Positions 1 through 11,429 of a stretch of DNA of 64,000 nt are shown in pieces; position 1 is the stretch's first letter, and each line of letters opens with the position of its first letter. A model generated the notes under the pieces. The model was given only the letters and a program-made list of their open reading frames with translations, was not told where the DNA came from and made no database searches. Source of the stretch: Tolypocladium sp. Sup5 PDA-1 (lineage: Eukaryota > Ascomycota > Sordariomycetes > Hypocreales > Ophiocordycipitaceae); assembly GCA_000750105.3 (NCBI GenBank), contig JPHH03000030.1, forward strand, positions 310,001 through 374,000, given 5' to 3'. A program made the translations under genes and the position numbers.

Positions 1-324
1 CCCCCGGGCGATTACGTTTATCGGTAACTCTATATGCGGGCTTACTCGTACTCCCGTTGACGCTGTGTAACCGTCGCAGCGTCGCGGTGAGCCAGAGGGC
101 TGGAAGCCTCCCAGTTACTGAGTTGGCTGGGGAGCTGCTACATGTACAATTGCGGGCACGTCGTACACTGCGTTGTGTAATTGTTTGATGCTTTGGTTAA
201 TCGCGCAGTGTTTGACATCAGCCCTGCGCCGAGGGCGGCTTACACGCAGCAAGATCGCCGAGGCGGCGGCGAGCGTCGTTGCAGTTGCCAGAAACAAATC
301 CCTGGGCAGCTGACCTTGAGATAC
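1..324. other. Intergenic, left edge
   Basis: No coding homology seen. It is the 3' flank of the transporter that ends at 325 on the minus strand; the short open frames here have no recognisable protein and no splice support. Confidence 0.5.
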
Positions 325-2303
325 TTAATTCGCCTCGGCCTCTTGGCGCAGACGGTAGTATCGAGGTGCAATGTTCTTCCTGACCGCCTTTCCCCAGATC
401 ATCATGGGTATCCAGAGGAGGTTGATGCCCAGGCTGATGCAACCGGCGGTGATGAACATGTTACTGACGGTCATGCTCTCCCTCCACGACGCAAGCGCAA
501 ATGGACCGGCGATGCTGAGGGCGTTGCGGAAAAAGGCCACGGCGACAAACGACTCTGCAACCAGCTTGGTGGATGTTAGCACCACCGAGTCCCTGAATGC
601 ATGCATGCCAAGGTTCAGTTCAGGTGTACACGTACCCCCGGGCAAGCATCGATGACGAGCGTAAACGCCATGTCGCCAATGGCCCCAAACCCGAATGCAA
701 AAAACGCAGTGCCGATGCTGGGATAGATCCAGTGCATCCCCTGAGCAGCCAGTTATTAGCCACCATTCAAGAGAGTCCTGCCGGCCACCCTCGGTGTGGA
801 CTCACCCTGTCAGCCGTGACCCCAAACATGATGAGCCCTCCCGCAGTGAAGACGGCCGGGATGTGGTACAGCTCGATCCGCATCTCTGGCTCAAACAAGC
901 CGTTGTTGCGCTTGGACTGCCGGAGTACATACCAGTCGACGAGGGGACCGCCGTAGAGACTCCCGAACACCGTGCCCACCATGGACCCGATAAACATGTA
1001 TCCGATCCCAGAGGGGCTGAAGTTGTATGGGGGCGCACTGAATATGGCCCCAATCATGGATGTGAGGATGACGAGCCAGCAAACCCCTGATCCAAACTGC
1101 AGGGCCGTGAATGCGACGTGTGGCAGCGTGATTGCGTACACGGGGAGGTATGCAGATTTCCATAGGGACTCGTCTGTCCGAGTCACGAAGCGAAGACCAC
1201 GAAGATGGTGCCTGAGAGGCGCCGGTTGTGCATCACTGATGCTTGGGGGATCCGCAGCAAGAGCCCCGGTCGTATCGTGCGTACTACTCGGCTTCAGGTC
1301 GTCGATGCCCGTGCCATGTTCCTTGGCCGAGGCTCCGTACTGTCCGGGAAGGACCCTGACGAACTTGGTTTCTTCAAAGGCAACCACAAAAACGACCGCA
1401 AGAATAGTGAAGGTAATGGCGAGTGCTCTGTACGACGCACGCCAGCCGTCATTACTCGCCACGACGCCGGCAATGATGGGCATCAGGTAGCTCCCGGTGC
1501 ACACGGCGCCGAAATACATGCCGTTGGCAGTAGCGCGGTGGTGAACGAAGAACAGATCCGCGATCTAGAGCAATGCCCGTTAATCGCAAAAGCCACGCAT
1601 ATGTACCCGCGGCATAGGTGAGTACGTACGCTCATTTGCACGGCCGTCTCATTGATGGCGCCAGCCAGCCCGAGGAGTAAGTTGGTCACGTAGTTTTCGG
1701 CAGTGGTGTTCATATAGGCAGTCCACCAGGACACGCCAGCAAGCACCGCCGTGGACAAGACATATGTTGAGCGCCGGCCGTACTTCTTGGTAAACGGGAT
1801 GAAGACGACGCATCCCATGGCGAGGCCGACGAGCTGGACGGCTTGGCCTTTGGTGACGTCGCTGTACGTTATGCCCAGGTCGATGATGATTTGAGGCCAG
1901 AGGACAGACTGGATGAGCAGTCTGGTTCAGTTAGGAAGGTACTATCTTGAAGTGCAAGCAACATTGCTCACGCTATGAAGATTGTCGTCGTCAGGGCCAT
2001 GAGCAAGCCATAGTTGAGCGACTTGCGCCATGCGCTCCAGTTCTATGGTTTCAGTCAGATTGACGAATACCAAGCCCCTGATAACTTGTTGGCACTTACA
2101 AGTGGATCGTTTGGATTGTCAGACGGCTCAGGAATCAGCTGTATGGTGTCGGTGTCATACTGTAGCTGGTCTGTTTCGACATGAGCATCTCTGTCCTGTA
2201 GGGTAGATACGACCTGGTGATGCGTACGGGACACCAACGGCACGGTGCCGGGTGGATACACTGTTATCCCATCGCTTGCGGCCGCAGCATCGTCTTGGCT
2301 CAT
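325..2303 (-). CDS. MFS transporter, fungal Hol1-type (12 TM)
   Basis: Proton-coupled major facilitator permease of the plasma membrane; the substrate cannot be read from sequence. Six exons join without a frame break: 2303-2100, 2042-1972, 1921-1630, 1564-806, 740-636 and 564-325, giving 556 aa. All introns are GT-AG; several have CTAAC or CTGAC branch sites. Diagnostic pieces are the loop KKYGRRSTY after TM2, the family stretch GGPLVDWY in the second half, and FFRNALS near the C-terminus. The soluble N-terminus of about 65 residues is hydrophilic, and the long central loop (rich in D, S, P) separates the two six-helix halves. ATG at 2303 is the only in-frame start of exon 1. The nearest gene, an amidase, is divergent about 950 bp away, so a shared promoter region is possible but a functional link is unproven. 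Confidence 0.85.
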
Positions 2304-3259
2304 CTTGGCTCGTATTGGAGGTGGTATGACGAAACAGTTGTGCTCTGAGGTCGGAAGGCGTTTACGCAGTTAGGCATTCTCTTGCTAGGCGTTTTAGATA
2401 GCTGGTGATAAGATTGTGAATGAAAGAAACCGAGTTGCGCTGCCACTCCGGGTTTTAAGTTCTTGTCGATGCAAGTGAACTGAGAGGCCTCTCATATGCA
2501 AAAACCACCGATATAATACAACAATCCCTGTCCTCGCGACAGTCCGTCCGGGCGGGGGACGTTTGTGGAGGTGGGGAACTTGAGAACCTAGGGTCACCGC
2601 GATGATGAATTCCTTTCTCTGTGGCTTCCGATAATCTGTTCGCACTCTGATCTTACCCATTGATTCCCCATGGGGAGAGGTTGCCGCACTGACTCGGAGT
2701 GCATCTTTCCCTTGTTTGCGGTATTCAGTGCGACAGCCAAGAGGTGTCGGAAGCAACCTGGAATCACCCTAATCGTGGTTCCGAGCAGATAATGACCCGA
2801 TTGGCCATGACGAATCGTTGATGGCATCCGTGGCATTGCCGAAGTGTCCATGGCGTCGGTAGTTTCAGCTTTCCCCCGCAAGTCTGCGGCTGCACGCTGC
2901 GTTGTTGTGGACAGGCCAATTGGAAACGCACCCGAGTTTCGTGCTTCGTCGCTTAGCCAACTTCAAGACCTCATAGTTCAGAGCTTTAGCCTGCATCTCG
3001 GTATCATAATCAAGGCCTTGTTGCAGGACAGACCGGAAGGGACTAACGCAATAGTTCATCGTATTTGAGATGTCGGGGCCCGCGGGTTGCTGGCGGCAAG
3101 TCGGCCGGTTGTCGAGACGGCTCTTTATCTTCCCCTGTTGGTGTACAGAGTCCACGACATCTCCAGTCAGAAACCAACTAGCCAGACACCCCCTCTTCTA
3201 TCAACAACGTGAGTCTATTGAAACGCCACGCAAATTCACATCTCTAAACAAAGATTGGA
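2304..3259. other. Divergent intergenic region, transporter / amidase
   Basis: About 950 bp between the divergent starts of the MFS transporter and the amidase. It presumably holds both promoters. No coding homology and no clear repeat was seen. Confidence 0.5.
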
Positions 3260-4906
3260 ATGGACCCCTCCTGGAAGACCATCGTGGACCGAAAGCGGGA
3301 ACAACGACAGAGTCGAATCCCAAAGCAATGGGAGATACAGGGCCGCCCAGAAGCGCCTGCTTACAGCCCCCTCGAGGCCGTCAAAGCGAGTGGTCTTTTG
3401 AACACCGAGGAGCTGGGCTGGACAGATACCAAAAAACATGATGCAACTTCAATTCTGCAGCTGCTCTCATCCGGAGCGATCACCGCCGAGCAGCTTATCA
3501 CGGCCTTTTGCAAGCGCGCCGCAGCTGCAGACTCTCTGACAAACTTCATCACGGAGGTCAATTTTACGCAGGCAATCGGCCGTGCAAGAGAGTTGGACCG
3601 CCACCTTCGCGAGACGGGCAAGGTCGTCGGACCACTGCACGGCCTGCCTCTCACCGTAAAGGATACCATTGACCTAGAGGGGTTCGACTCGTCTTGTGGA
3701 ATCGTCGCGTGGTGCTTTGATCCGGCCGCGGCAAACGCACCTCTTGTTCAAATCATGGTCGACGCTGGCGCCGTTGTCATTGCGAAGACCAACGTTCCGC
3801 AGACTGTTTTGGCTGCGGACTCGATCAGCGTGGTCTGGGGCAGGACCATCAATGCCCACAACAGCACGTTTGGAGCGGGAGGATCTTCAGGTGGTGAAGG
3901 TTCTGCACTGGCAATGGGCGCCTCGCTGCTGGGACTCGCCTCTGATGGCGCTGGATCTTCAAGGATGCCTGCGGCTGCGAACGGCGTCATCGGCTACCGA
4001 CCCAGCGGTTACCGTCTTCCAGGAGGTGGTCGTGCCATATTCTCCCCTGGACCGGCAGGTATTTCTCAAGTTGGCCCAGTCGCTGGGCTCGGCCTCATGG
4101 GCCACTCGGTTCGGGACATTCGCTTGGCTTCCAAAGTGGTCTCGGACAGCCAACCGTGGGAGACAAACCCTTTCTTGTATCCATGCCCCTGGCTGGGTAC
4201 CACAAGCCCGGCGCGTCCACGAATTGGTGTTTGGGCTGTTGACACCCCCAACAGCTACCTGCACTTATTTCCCCCAGTACGACGGGGATATCTGGCGGCT
4301 CAAGAGCGTCTGCGAAACGCAGGCTTCGAGCTCGTCGAGTTTATGCCGCCGGATATGAGTGACGTATGGGAGCTCTGCAAGGAGTTTCTCGTGTTCCAAG
4401 GCATTGAGATCCTGTGTGAGCAGATTTCTAAAGAGCCAATCACCAAGATTGTGAGAGAAACCGGCATCTTCGTGCCGGACACCCCCCGATTCCCGGTTGG
4501 CCTTGAAACCCTGCGCAAGCTCAACCTCAGACTTGGCGCTCTCAACGCGGCCATGGACCAAGCTTGGAACAGCAGCGGCGGGCCAATTGACGTTCTGCTC
4601 TCGGTGACGGCTGCGAACACTGCGCTGCCTTTTGACCAGTGGAGGGACACGACATTCACATGCATCTTCAACGCCGTGGACTGGCCGGCTATATCGTTGC
4701 CGCTAGGCATGTATTCCGACAAGGATGTTGACCATAAGGTTGGGAACTTCCAGCCCTTTAGCGAGGAAGACGCGAGACTTGAGGCTCTGTACGACGCGGC
4801 CAAGTTTGATGGCCTTCCTTTGTCGATTCAGCTCGCTGGGCGGAAGTTTCAGGATGAGAAGCTCTTGGCCATCGCCGAGTTTTTGCACCCCATTATCAGA
4901 GATTAA
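3260..4906 (+). CDS. Amidase signature-family hydrolase (acetamidase-like)
   Basis: Hydrolyses a carboxamide to acid and ammonia; fungal relatives include acetamidases used for nitrogen scavenging, but the exact substrate is unknown. The gene is a single 548-aa exon, normal length for the family. The Ser-cisSer-Lys triad is intact: Lys134 in TVKDT, Ser209 in GGSSGGEG and Ser233 in the DGAGSSR motif. The spacings (75 and 24 residues) equal those of mammalian FAAH (K142, S217, S241). No signal peptide is evident, so it is probably cytosolic. ATG at 3260 is preceded by an A-rich leader and precedes the conserved amidase N-terminal helix region by a normal distance. It is divergent from the transporter at 325-2303. 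Confidence 0.92.
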   Translation: MDPSWKTIVDRKREQRQSRIPKQWEIQGRPEAPAYSPLEAVKASGLLNTEELGWTDTKKHDATSILQLLSSGAITAEQLITAFCKRAAAADSLTNFITEVNFTQAIGRARELDRHLRETGKVVGPLHGLPLTVKDTIDLEGFDSSCGIVAWCFDPAAANAPLVQIMVDAGAVVIAKTNVPQTVLAADSISVVWGRTINAHNSTFGAGGSSGGEGSALAMGASLLGLASDGAGSSRMPAAANGVIGYRPSGYRLPGGGRAIFSPGPAGISQVGPVAGLGLMGHSVRDIRLASKVVSDSQPWETNPFLYPCPWLGTTSPARPRIGVWAVDTPNSYLHLFPPVRRGYLAAQERLRNAGFELVEFMPPDMSDVWELCKEFLVFQGIEILCEQISKEPITKIVRETGIFVPDTPRFPVGLETLRKLNLRLGALNAAMDQAWNSSGGPIDVLLSVTAANTALPFDQWRDTTFTCIFNAVDWPAISLPLGMYSDKDVDHKVGNFQPFSEEDARLEALYDAAKFDGLPLSIQLAGRKFQDEKLLAIAEFLHPIIRD

Positions 4907-5791
4907 TGAGCCATGCGAGGCCTGTAGCCTGTCCCCAGGCGGCTTCACATGGCGGTAATGGATAAGGGAATTTCGACAAATCTCTGGCTGAGATGGGATC
5001 CGGGCACAAAATGTGGCACGTTCCACCTGTTGGTTGAGGTGTTGATCGGCTTGTCTTGCTCGAGCATGATTTTCCTGCAGTTCAGACCCGCTTTACAACA
5101 CCCTGTGCCCTGCCCGACCTCTGTCCACGGACGGTGTCCTATTTTAATGCGCCTTTGTTGTATGTGAAGCTCGATATTCCGGCTTTGACTGCGAGTTCTA
5201 TAGACATTGGTTCAATCCCACTTTACCTACAAACAAAACACACTTGCCAAGCATACGGGGAATAAGCGATTTGACCAGGGGATGGCTCGGATATTGACGG
5301 TGCCGCGTTGCTTTGTGATGAAAATGCGAGTACGGAGTATGTTAAGCCAATACTTTTGTTTGATCCACCCTCCCCTACCCGCTCCCACCTGCAACTGTCC
5401 TGATTAAGGAGCCAACGACCCGACTGTATAATTAGACGTAGCGAGGCAGCGGGGGGCCGGGGCTCCGGACCGGGTTCGGCTAGGCCCACTACGCCGGCGC
5501 CGCCGGTAGGACGGGCGGATAGATCTATACATCCGACTTCTATTCCACAGGTCTATATTCGTGGCAGCATCGAACGATACCTCCTCTTCATAGACGGTTG
5601 TGGTCCGGCACGGCTCGTAACCCGTTTTAACTAATTACAGTCGCCCGGGGGGGTCGTACTTACGACGTACAATACAACATTGTGGTCCACATAGGTACAC
5701 AAAGGCTCGCTGTCAACATATAATCACGTTGCAAAGTTCGTGTGATAAAATGGGTGCGTCTGGTGGTGGGGTTCGATTTCCGAAAATGTTG
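4907..5791. other. Convergent intergenic region
   Basis: About 880 bp between the 3' ends of the amidase (+) and the DHA2 transporter (-). A GC-rich patch lies near 5445-5510. No coding homology was recognised. Confidence 0.5.
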
Positions 5792-7590
5792 CTAAGTAGC
5801 GATACCGGTCTCAAGCTTCTTGCCCTTGACGCTCTTCCATTCCACAAAGGCACTGCCAACCACGGACAACGCTACCAACGCCGTTCCGACGATAAATGAC
5901 CTGGCGAGCCCATTGCTATACGCTAGCACAACAGCAGAAACGTATTGCTTGGGGACATGATTTGCCAAATCGGACGCGCCGCCTTGCAACACCATAGAGG
6001 GGTCCAGATCGGGAACTCGGGCCGCAAGCTCCTCTACCAGCTTGTTCGAAAATGCCGTCTGCGCCACGCTGATGAAGAGTGATCCACCGATGGTTTGGGC
6101 AAACGACAAGATGGCAGTCGCGGTTAGCACGTCTTCCATGCCGACCACTGTTTGGACTGCGACGATGGGCTGCTGCCATCCAACCCCGATACCCAAGCCA
6201 ACGAGAGCTTGGTAGCCAATCCACTCAGCAGTAGTCGTAGTCGGGTTAAAAAGTGTGAGCAAACCGCCGCCCACTGACGTTAGAATAGTGCCAAGGATCA
6301 TGAAAGGCGCGAATTGACCGACGGCAGCGACGGCCACGCCCGCCAACGTCGTACCGACAATGTTCCCAATCAGCATTGGCAAAGTCCTCTTTCCTGATTC
6401 GATAGCACTGACTCCTTGCACAGCCTGGAACCATATAGGAACGTAGTAGATGAAAACGAAAAACCCTGCGCCAAGGGTGAACTGGTAGATGGCGCAGGAC
6501 CAGATAGTGCGGTTCCTGATGATGCGGGGCGGGACTGTGGCATTGTCTTGTGCACGCCACTGGATGGTGAGGAATACAAGGAGGAGCACGCCGGACACGA
6601 CAAATAAGGCGATGATGTTGCCGCTCTTCCACTCGTATGTCGTACCACCCCATTGAAGCGCAAGGAGTACGCAGACTATGGCGGGCATGAAGACAACGGT
6701 GCCGAGTGGGTCGAAACGCTTGACGAGACCAAAGACGGTCTGAGAGGCGTAGGCATTGGGCAGGCTAGGGCTTCGAAAGAAGCATGCAACGACGAAGAAG
6801 GCCACTGCACCAATGGGGAGGTTGATGTAGAAACACCATCGCCATGACTTTCGAGACGTTAGGATCGTCATCAAATTAGCACATTGAAGGAATGGGGTTG
6901 ACATACAAGTCTGTCGGTGAAAACTCCGCCGAGAAGAGGTCCAGCTATGGCAGCGACTCCATACGTGCCGCCGGTTATGGCGCTGGACAAAGGTCAGACA
7001 AACGTTCCCATCAAGAGCACGGGGCAACTCACGTAAATAATGGACGTCTTTCGAGTGGTACACTATGAGCCAATATGAGTAGAGCACCGGACAGGAGACC
7101 GGCATTGCCGCAGCCAGCAATAGCGCGTCCGAAGATGAGTGCGACAGAGTTTGGCGCTGCGCCGCAAATAGCGCTCCCGATCTCAAACACGAGGAGCGCT
7201 ATCAGAAAGACCCGTTTGATGCTGAATATTGTGTAGAACTTCCCGATGAGCAGTTGCGAGGAAGCCGTCGTGAGAAGGTAGGCTGGAATTGGCGTTGGTC
7301 GTAGTCGAATCAGCAGCTGGGCATGGCCCACGTACAACTCCCATACCAGCCCACATCCTCTAAGCTGTGAAACTCGGAAGTGATTGCGGGAATGGCCGTG
7401 GCGATGATGGAGAAACTTAGAGAGACCTGGTTAGCCCACTCGTCGGATGTAGACAGGCTTCGATGCTTACTTACTCCAGGGAAATCAGAAAGATAGCCAA
7501 ACAGATGGCAAGCGTAAGGAGGGCTAGCTTCCATCCACTCGGGTATTCCTTTGCGGGATGGTCGTCGCCCGGGTGGGTAGTCGACCCCAT
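5792..7590 (-). CDS. MFS drug efflux transporter, DHA2 family (14 TM)
   Basis: Proton antiporter of the plasma membrane, of the type that exports toxic compounds or secondary metabolites. Five exons join cleanly: 7590-7475, 7415-7336, 7282-7033, 6982-6907 and 6847-5792, giving 525 aa. Spliced motifs fit the family: LDFSIIATAIP in TM1, GWYGSSYLLTT in TM2, GRAIAGCG (motif B-like), GPLLGG (motif C-like) and DRLSWRWCFYINLPIG after TM5. ATG at 7590 is the first in-frame ATG; the open frame continues upstream, so a longer N-terminus through another intron is possible. No biosynthetic gene lies next to it. A P450 remnant lies 700 bp upstream, which might be the leftover of a former metabolite locus (inference). 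Confidence 0.88.
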
Positions 7591-8291
7591 GACGGATTGC
7601 AAAAGAGGCTGCGAAACGGGACTAGTGGATTCTCCGGAGGTAGTTAATAGTAGGTCGGTCCGATCCGTGATGGTGGTCAGCAACTCGTCGAACGTTCGTC
7701 GCCGAGATTCGGAATCAACTTCGTCCCCGTCGCGGGTTTGCCGCAGTGGAAGTGTCTGGAGCCTCTGCGTTTTGTGCGGCCGGCGTTGAAGTTTCAATGC
7801 TGGGTCCTGCAGTAACTGGGGATGAAAGACTCTGAGTCGAGCTCCAGTGCTCTACGCGACGCGTCCGTGTTGCATCAAGCCCGTGAGTCACAGCAGCCAA
7901 CAGAAACAACAACGCGTGCCTAAATGCGGAAGGGCCGATGGTACGGTGAAAGCACGGTGGAATGCCGAGTGCTGATTGGCCGCCTGCGTTTGTTGGTGAC
8001 GGGCAAACGGGTTGTTGGGCCTTCCTGTAATGATATCGCTGATGCCCGAAATGGAAGTCCGATAACTACAACCTGGAGCCTTGGGTTCCTGTCCGTATAA
8101 GCCATATCCCGAGGCTCTGCAGTCATTAACGAGTGTCCTAAGACGTCGACTGGTCAACACTGATCGGGTAAACTAAAATATCAATTTCTAGCACGATTGA
8201 AAGCCATGATCGAAGCAACAATTTATAAATTTTGGCTCGGGCAAAAGCCTCTGGAGGCTTTGAGATCGGTCTCAGCAATGGCCAGCTTGTT
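7591..8291. other. Intergenic, upstream of DHA2 pump
   Basis: About 700 bp between the divergent pump and the P450 remnant. Open frames on both strands here lack an ATG in a plausible place and have no recognisable homology. Confidence 0.45.
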
Positions 8292-8805
8292 ATGCTTTCC
8301 CTTGCCGTGCTTCTTGCTGCTCTTACACATCTCCCCAAAGCAACGCCGACCTGGGCTGTGTGCGTCAAGGGACCAGTAGTTGGACATCGGTTTTTCATGG
8401 AGCCCGGGTGGTTGCTTGGGCTCCGGTTCACGCGCGGGAGCAAGGCCATGATCCAAGAAGGGTACCAGAAGGCATGCCGCTGAACGCAAGATGCGGCGAT
8501 AGCATACGTACATGCAAGTAGTTCAAAAACGGAATATTCAGAGTGCGCTGCAATGACACCGAAATTGTCGTCCTCTCTCACAAGTATGTAGACGAGCTCC
8601 GCAGCTTGCCAGAGGAGAAAGTCAGTTCCCCTCAAGCCCTGTTCAACAAAGGGCTTGGGAGCTACACGGGTCTGGGCATCATCTTGGAAAGCCGATTGCA
8701 CGTTCACGTTCTGCTACAGAAGTTGACGCCTACATTGGCAACAGTCGTCGGCCAAGTCAGGGAAGAACTGGACTTCGCGTCGGACATAGATCTTTCTCTA
8801 TGTAC
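8292..8805 (+). pseudogene. Cytochrome P450 N-terminal fragment (truncated)
   Basis: Encodes about the first 150 residues of a fungal microsomal P450: a hydrophobic start at ATG 8292, then GPVVGHRFF, a WLLGLRF stretch and GYQK. A 50-nt intron at 8472-8521 appears to be a GC-AG type (AAG|GCATGC...TAG), after which FKNGIFRV, YVDELRSLPE, LGSYTG and HKYVD-type segments continue, ending in LTPTLATVVGQVREELDFA. Homology stops near 8805. The I-helix, ExxR, and heme Cys regions are absent on this strand, so no active enzyme can be made. What follows to about 8912 is open but unrelated. Confidence 0.75.
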
Positions 8806-9052
8806 GGACCCGCCGCATCGAACAAGCTCCCGAACCTCCACCATCCTCCAACTCCAGTCCCTTCAGGCGTCTGTGGCAATCCACTCTCATCCCGAAACGA
8901 CTTTTTATAAATGAAGAAAAACAGAATTCACAGTAGGAGTAGCATGTTGCTGCATGGCACCAGCCTATACTACCTCTACGTATTTAATTCAATTTTTCGA
9001 CCTTTGCTCAGACTAAAACCGCTTTAAACATCCGACCCTAGGTAAAAATCCC

Positions 9053-9247
9053 CTAGTTTCTTTTCATCGAACAGCAAGCGTTAAACACACGTTTAAGGCT
9101 TGGCGGGTCCCAGACGAGGTAGGCTTTTTGCTCGCGAATCCAGTCCTTGCTAGTTTCGGACAAATTTAACTCGAAATTATAGGTAAGCCGAGCCAGTATC
9201 AAGCGTGTTTCGGCGTAAGACAAGCTAATGTGGATGTTCCTTGGCAA
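9053..9247 (-). pseudogene. Cytochrome P450 C-terminal fragment
   Basis: Minus-strand remnant of the last exon of a P450: SLSYAETRLILARL matches the L-helix that follows the heme Cys, and FELNLSETSKDW plus KAYLVWDPP match the usual C-terminal tail. The Cys-loop itself is degenerate, reading LPRNIH where a CxGR-type motif is expected. It lies in the opposite orientation to the N-terminal P450 piece at 8292 and resembles a different fungal P450 clade, so the two are probably separate relics or the product of an inversion. Confidence 0.65.
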
Positions 9248-9870
9248 GACGCTGTAGGGCCTTTGTACCTGTGTTCCTGCATTAAGATGCAGGGATACGG
9301 GGATTGATGAGCTGTCTCCGCAGGTCGCCAGTCTTCAACACCGACATGGAAAGCCGGGTTCGCCGACGCCTAAGCTGCGACGTAGATGCGGCCGTCGAAT
9401 CCATCACCACAAGCGATTCCAACAACGTCCTCGCTCGGCTTCAGCCGCAAGGGGTCTAGTCGGCCCCTGAGTGCGACCTGCCAAGACCAAGACAATGAGC
9501 CACGATCGGCCTTCAGCGAGAGCCCGACTCTGTCCAATTTGTCCCGCTTTCGGAGCCACGCTCAAACTCTGAAGACGCGGATACCATGACAAATGCCTAC
9601 TCTGATCCGTTTTACTGCGCCTCTGCGACAATACTTTGGATTGAGTGTGGCCTTTGTACTGTAAGATGTCGAATAAGGCAAGGACTGGACGAAGATCTAT
9701 GGCAATGATCATGAAATGAACCGACATTCTGACAAGCCGACAAGGGCCTGAACTGGGTTTCAGCCACCTTCGCGGCGTCAATATGCCGATGATTGAATGA
9801 GCAATTTCAACGCATTTGTGAACGACTTCTGCTCGGAGCTTCCTCAAGTCAGATCCATCAATCTTCTGCT
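9248..9870. other. Intergenic, degenerate
   Basis: No protein homology recognised on either strand. A minus-strand open frame at 9404-9901 overlaps the 3' end of the kinase-like gene and looks like chance. Confidence 0.4.
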
Positions 9871-10911
9871 TCACATTGTCCAGGCCGTCAGCAAGCTCCA
9901 TGACCTTTTCAAGGAGCTTCTGAAGTTAAGGCTCGCTGCCACAGGCCCGTTATAGCCGCCTTCCTCCTTGCTCTTGAGATCCCCTTCCGCTGTCCTCAGT
10001 TCATGAGAAGGGTTCACCAGGCTATAATACGTTTCACATAGCCGCCTTCTCTCATATATCTGACTTGGAGGAATGACTGCTTGAACTTGTATTCCCACTC
10101 CCAATACGTCCTTAATGTCGTCCACAAGATCTGCAATTCGGAGGTAGTGCCCATTCCAACAATTTCGTATGATATGATCGACGGGGTCTTGCGGGTGGGT
10201 GGTGGGAAAGTTGCCATCGAGCAAGCGGTCTACTTGGTCAGATCTTTCCAGCTCAGAGTACAGCTCAGAGCCGCGTGTCATATACCAAAAGACTGAGCCC
10301 AGAGCGAACTGCTCCGTGACAGGACCAGCAATCCCGTAGATACCACCGGTTATCTCTCTGTGTTGTCGGACATAGGGTTCGTAGCCAACATCAAGCATAT
10401 CACCGACCCTAGGCGAATGGTCAAAATCGATAAGTTTGACCTGGTCATTGATGTCGAGCAGGATATTTTGTGGGTTGATATCGCCGTGAGCATAACCCAG
10501 GGCCTCCAAACATGCGGCTGCGGATGACAGCTGTAACATCCATTGCAGAATTGGCCGAGGCTTGTTGATGCTCATTCGGTAGTGAAGCGTTCCGTTCGCA
10601 ATCAATTCGAGAAAACTGACATCAACGCCGCGAAACAAGCATTGGATAACTGGTGGGTATTCTGATTGATCGAGTAATTCGAATATCTCTTGCTCGTGAC
10701 GTAACCGCTCGTCTCCTGACTGGAGGGACACCTTTGCCGCTATATCGGGGGAGATCCAGAGCACGACAGAGTGGCCGCCAATACCGAAAACAGATGAACC
10801 AGGACAAGTCATCAACAGCTGTTTTATGATTGGGTTGAGATCGCCCGGGGGGGACGGAGACTGGTCAAAGTATTGGGCCAGTTCTTCAAATGTCCAGCCT
10901 AGACCAGCCAT
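9871..10911 (-). CDS. Orphan protein-kinase-like protein
   Basis: Single-exon 346-aa protein with a divergent kinase fold, of the lone kinase-like type that is expanded in filamentous fungi. A glycine loop GIGGHSVV (about residues 43-50), a VAIK-type lysine K60 in IAAKV, a catalytic loop HGDINPQN (142-149, HGD in place of HRD) and IDFD (161-164, in place of DFG) are visible. The catalytic Asp144, Asn149 and metal-binding Asp162 are kept, so activity is possible. The region after 210 is short and lacks a clear APE motif. The first ATG is at 10911 (MAGLGW); the frame is open slightly further upstream but only with non-ATG codons. Substrate and pathway are unknown. A HET pseudogene lies upstream. 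Confidence 0.75.
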   Translation of the reverse strand: MAGLGWTFEELAQYFDQSPSPPGDLNPIIKQLLMTCPGSSVFGIGGHSVVLWISPDIAAKVSLQSGDERLRHEQEIFELLDQSEYPPVIQCLFRGVDVSFLELIANGTLHYRMSINKPRPILQWMLQLSSAAACLEALGYAHGDINPQNILLDINDQVKLIDFDHSPRVGDMLDVGYEPYVRQHREITGGIYGIAGPVTEQFALGSVFWYMTRGSELYSELERSDQVDRLLDGNFPTTHPQDPVDHIIRNCWNGHYLRIADLVDDIKDVLGVGIQVQAVIPPSQIYERRRLCETYYSLVNPSHELRTAEGDLKSKEEGGYNGPVAASLNFRSSLKRSWSLLTAWTM

Positions 10912-11429
10912 TGTGCACAATCAAGTTAAAAGTTGGAGTGAGTGAGTGTGTTGATTACTGAGAAATGTAAAACGGGGTAGAGATGACGCAGACTTTGACT
11001 GTCGTCGAACTTCGCCCCACCGCTTTTCGTTGCCCTCAAGCCCTCTTCCATTGGCCAGCTACGGAGTACTATAGCCCACGTTTGATTTGGCAACGCAATC
11101 ATCGCATGGGTCCCTCACAGGGATTCTGCCCGCACGGCCTGGGTCGAACGGGCCCATTAGGTCCTGAATGTCCACACAACATTTTGACGGGGGCAATGTC
11201 GTTCCAGCACATTTCTGACTCAATCGATTTAGTAAGTAATCAGGCCACACTGGGAAATGAAAAGTATCATACCGAGAAGATAGTGTGATTTTTCAAGATT
11301 GAACAGGCCACAATGAGCGGAGGATTGGGACGGCGACTTCGAAGGTGTAATGCCGAGCAAAACAAGCTTATATCAGGCCCCCTTATAGGAAATTATCTGA
11401 TGACAGGGGTCACAGCTTGTGGTATATGT
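10912..11429. other. Intergenic, promoter side of kinase-like gene
   Basis: About 500 bp. It holds the 5' side of the kinase-like gene and leads into the 3' end of the HET pseudogene. No gene seen. Confidence 0.4.

Noticed and set aside
5792..7186. Reading the DHA2 pump as starting within the long 464-codon frame
   Set aside because: The first residues of that frame are intronic; the spliced model restores the conserved DRLSWRWCFYINLPIG junction.
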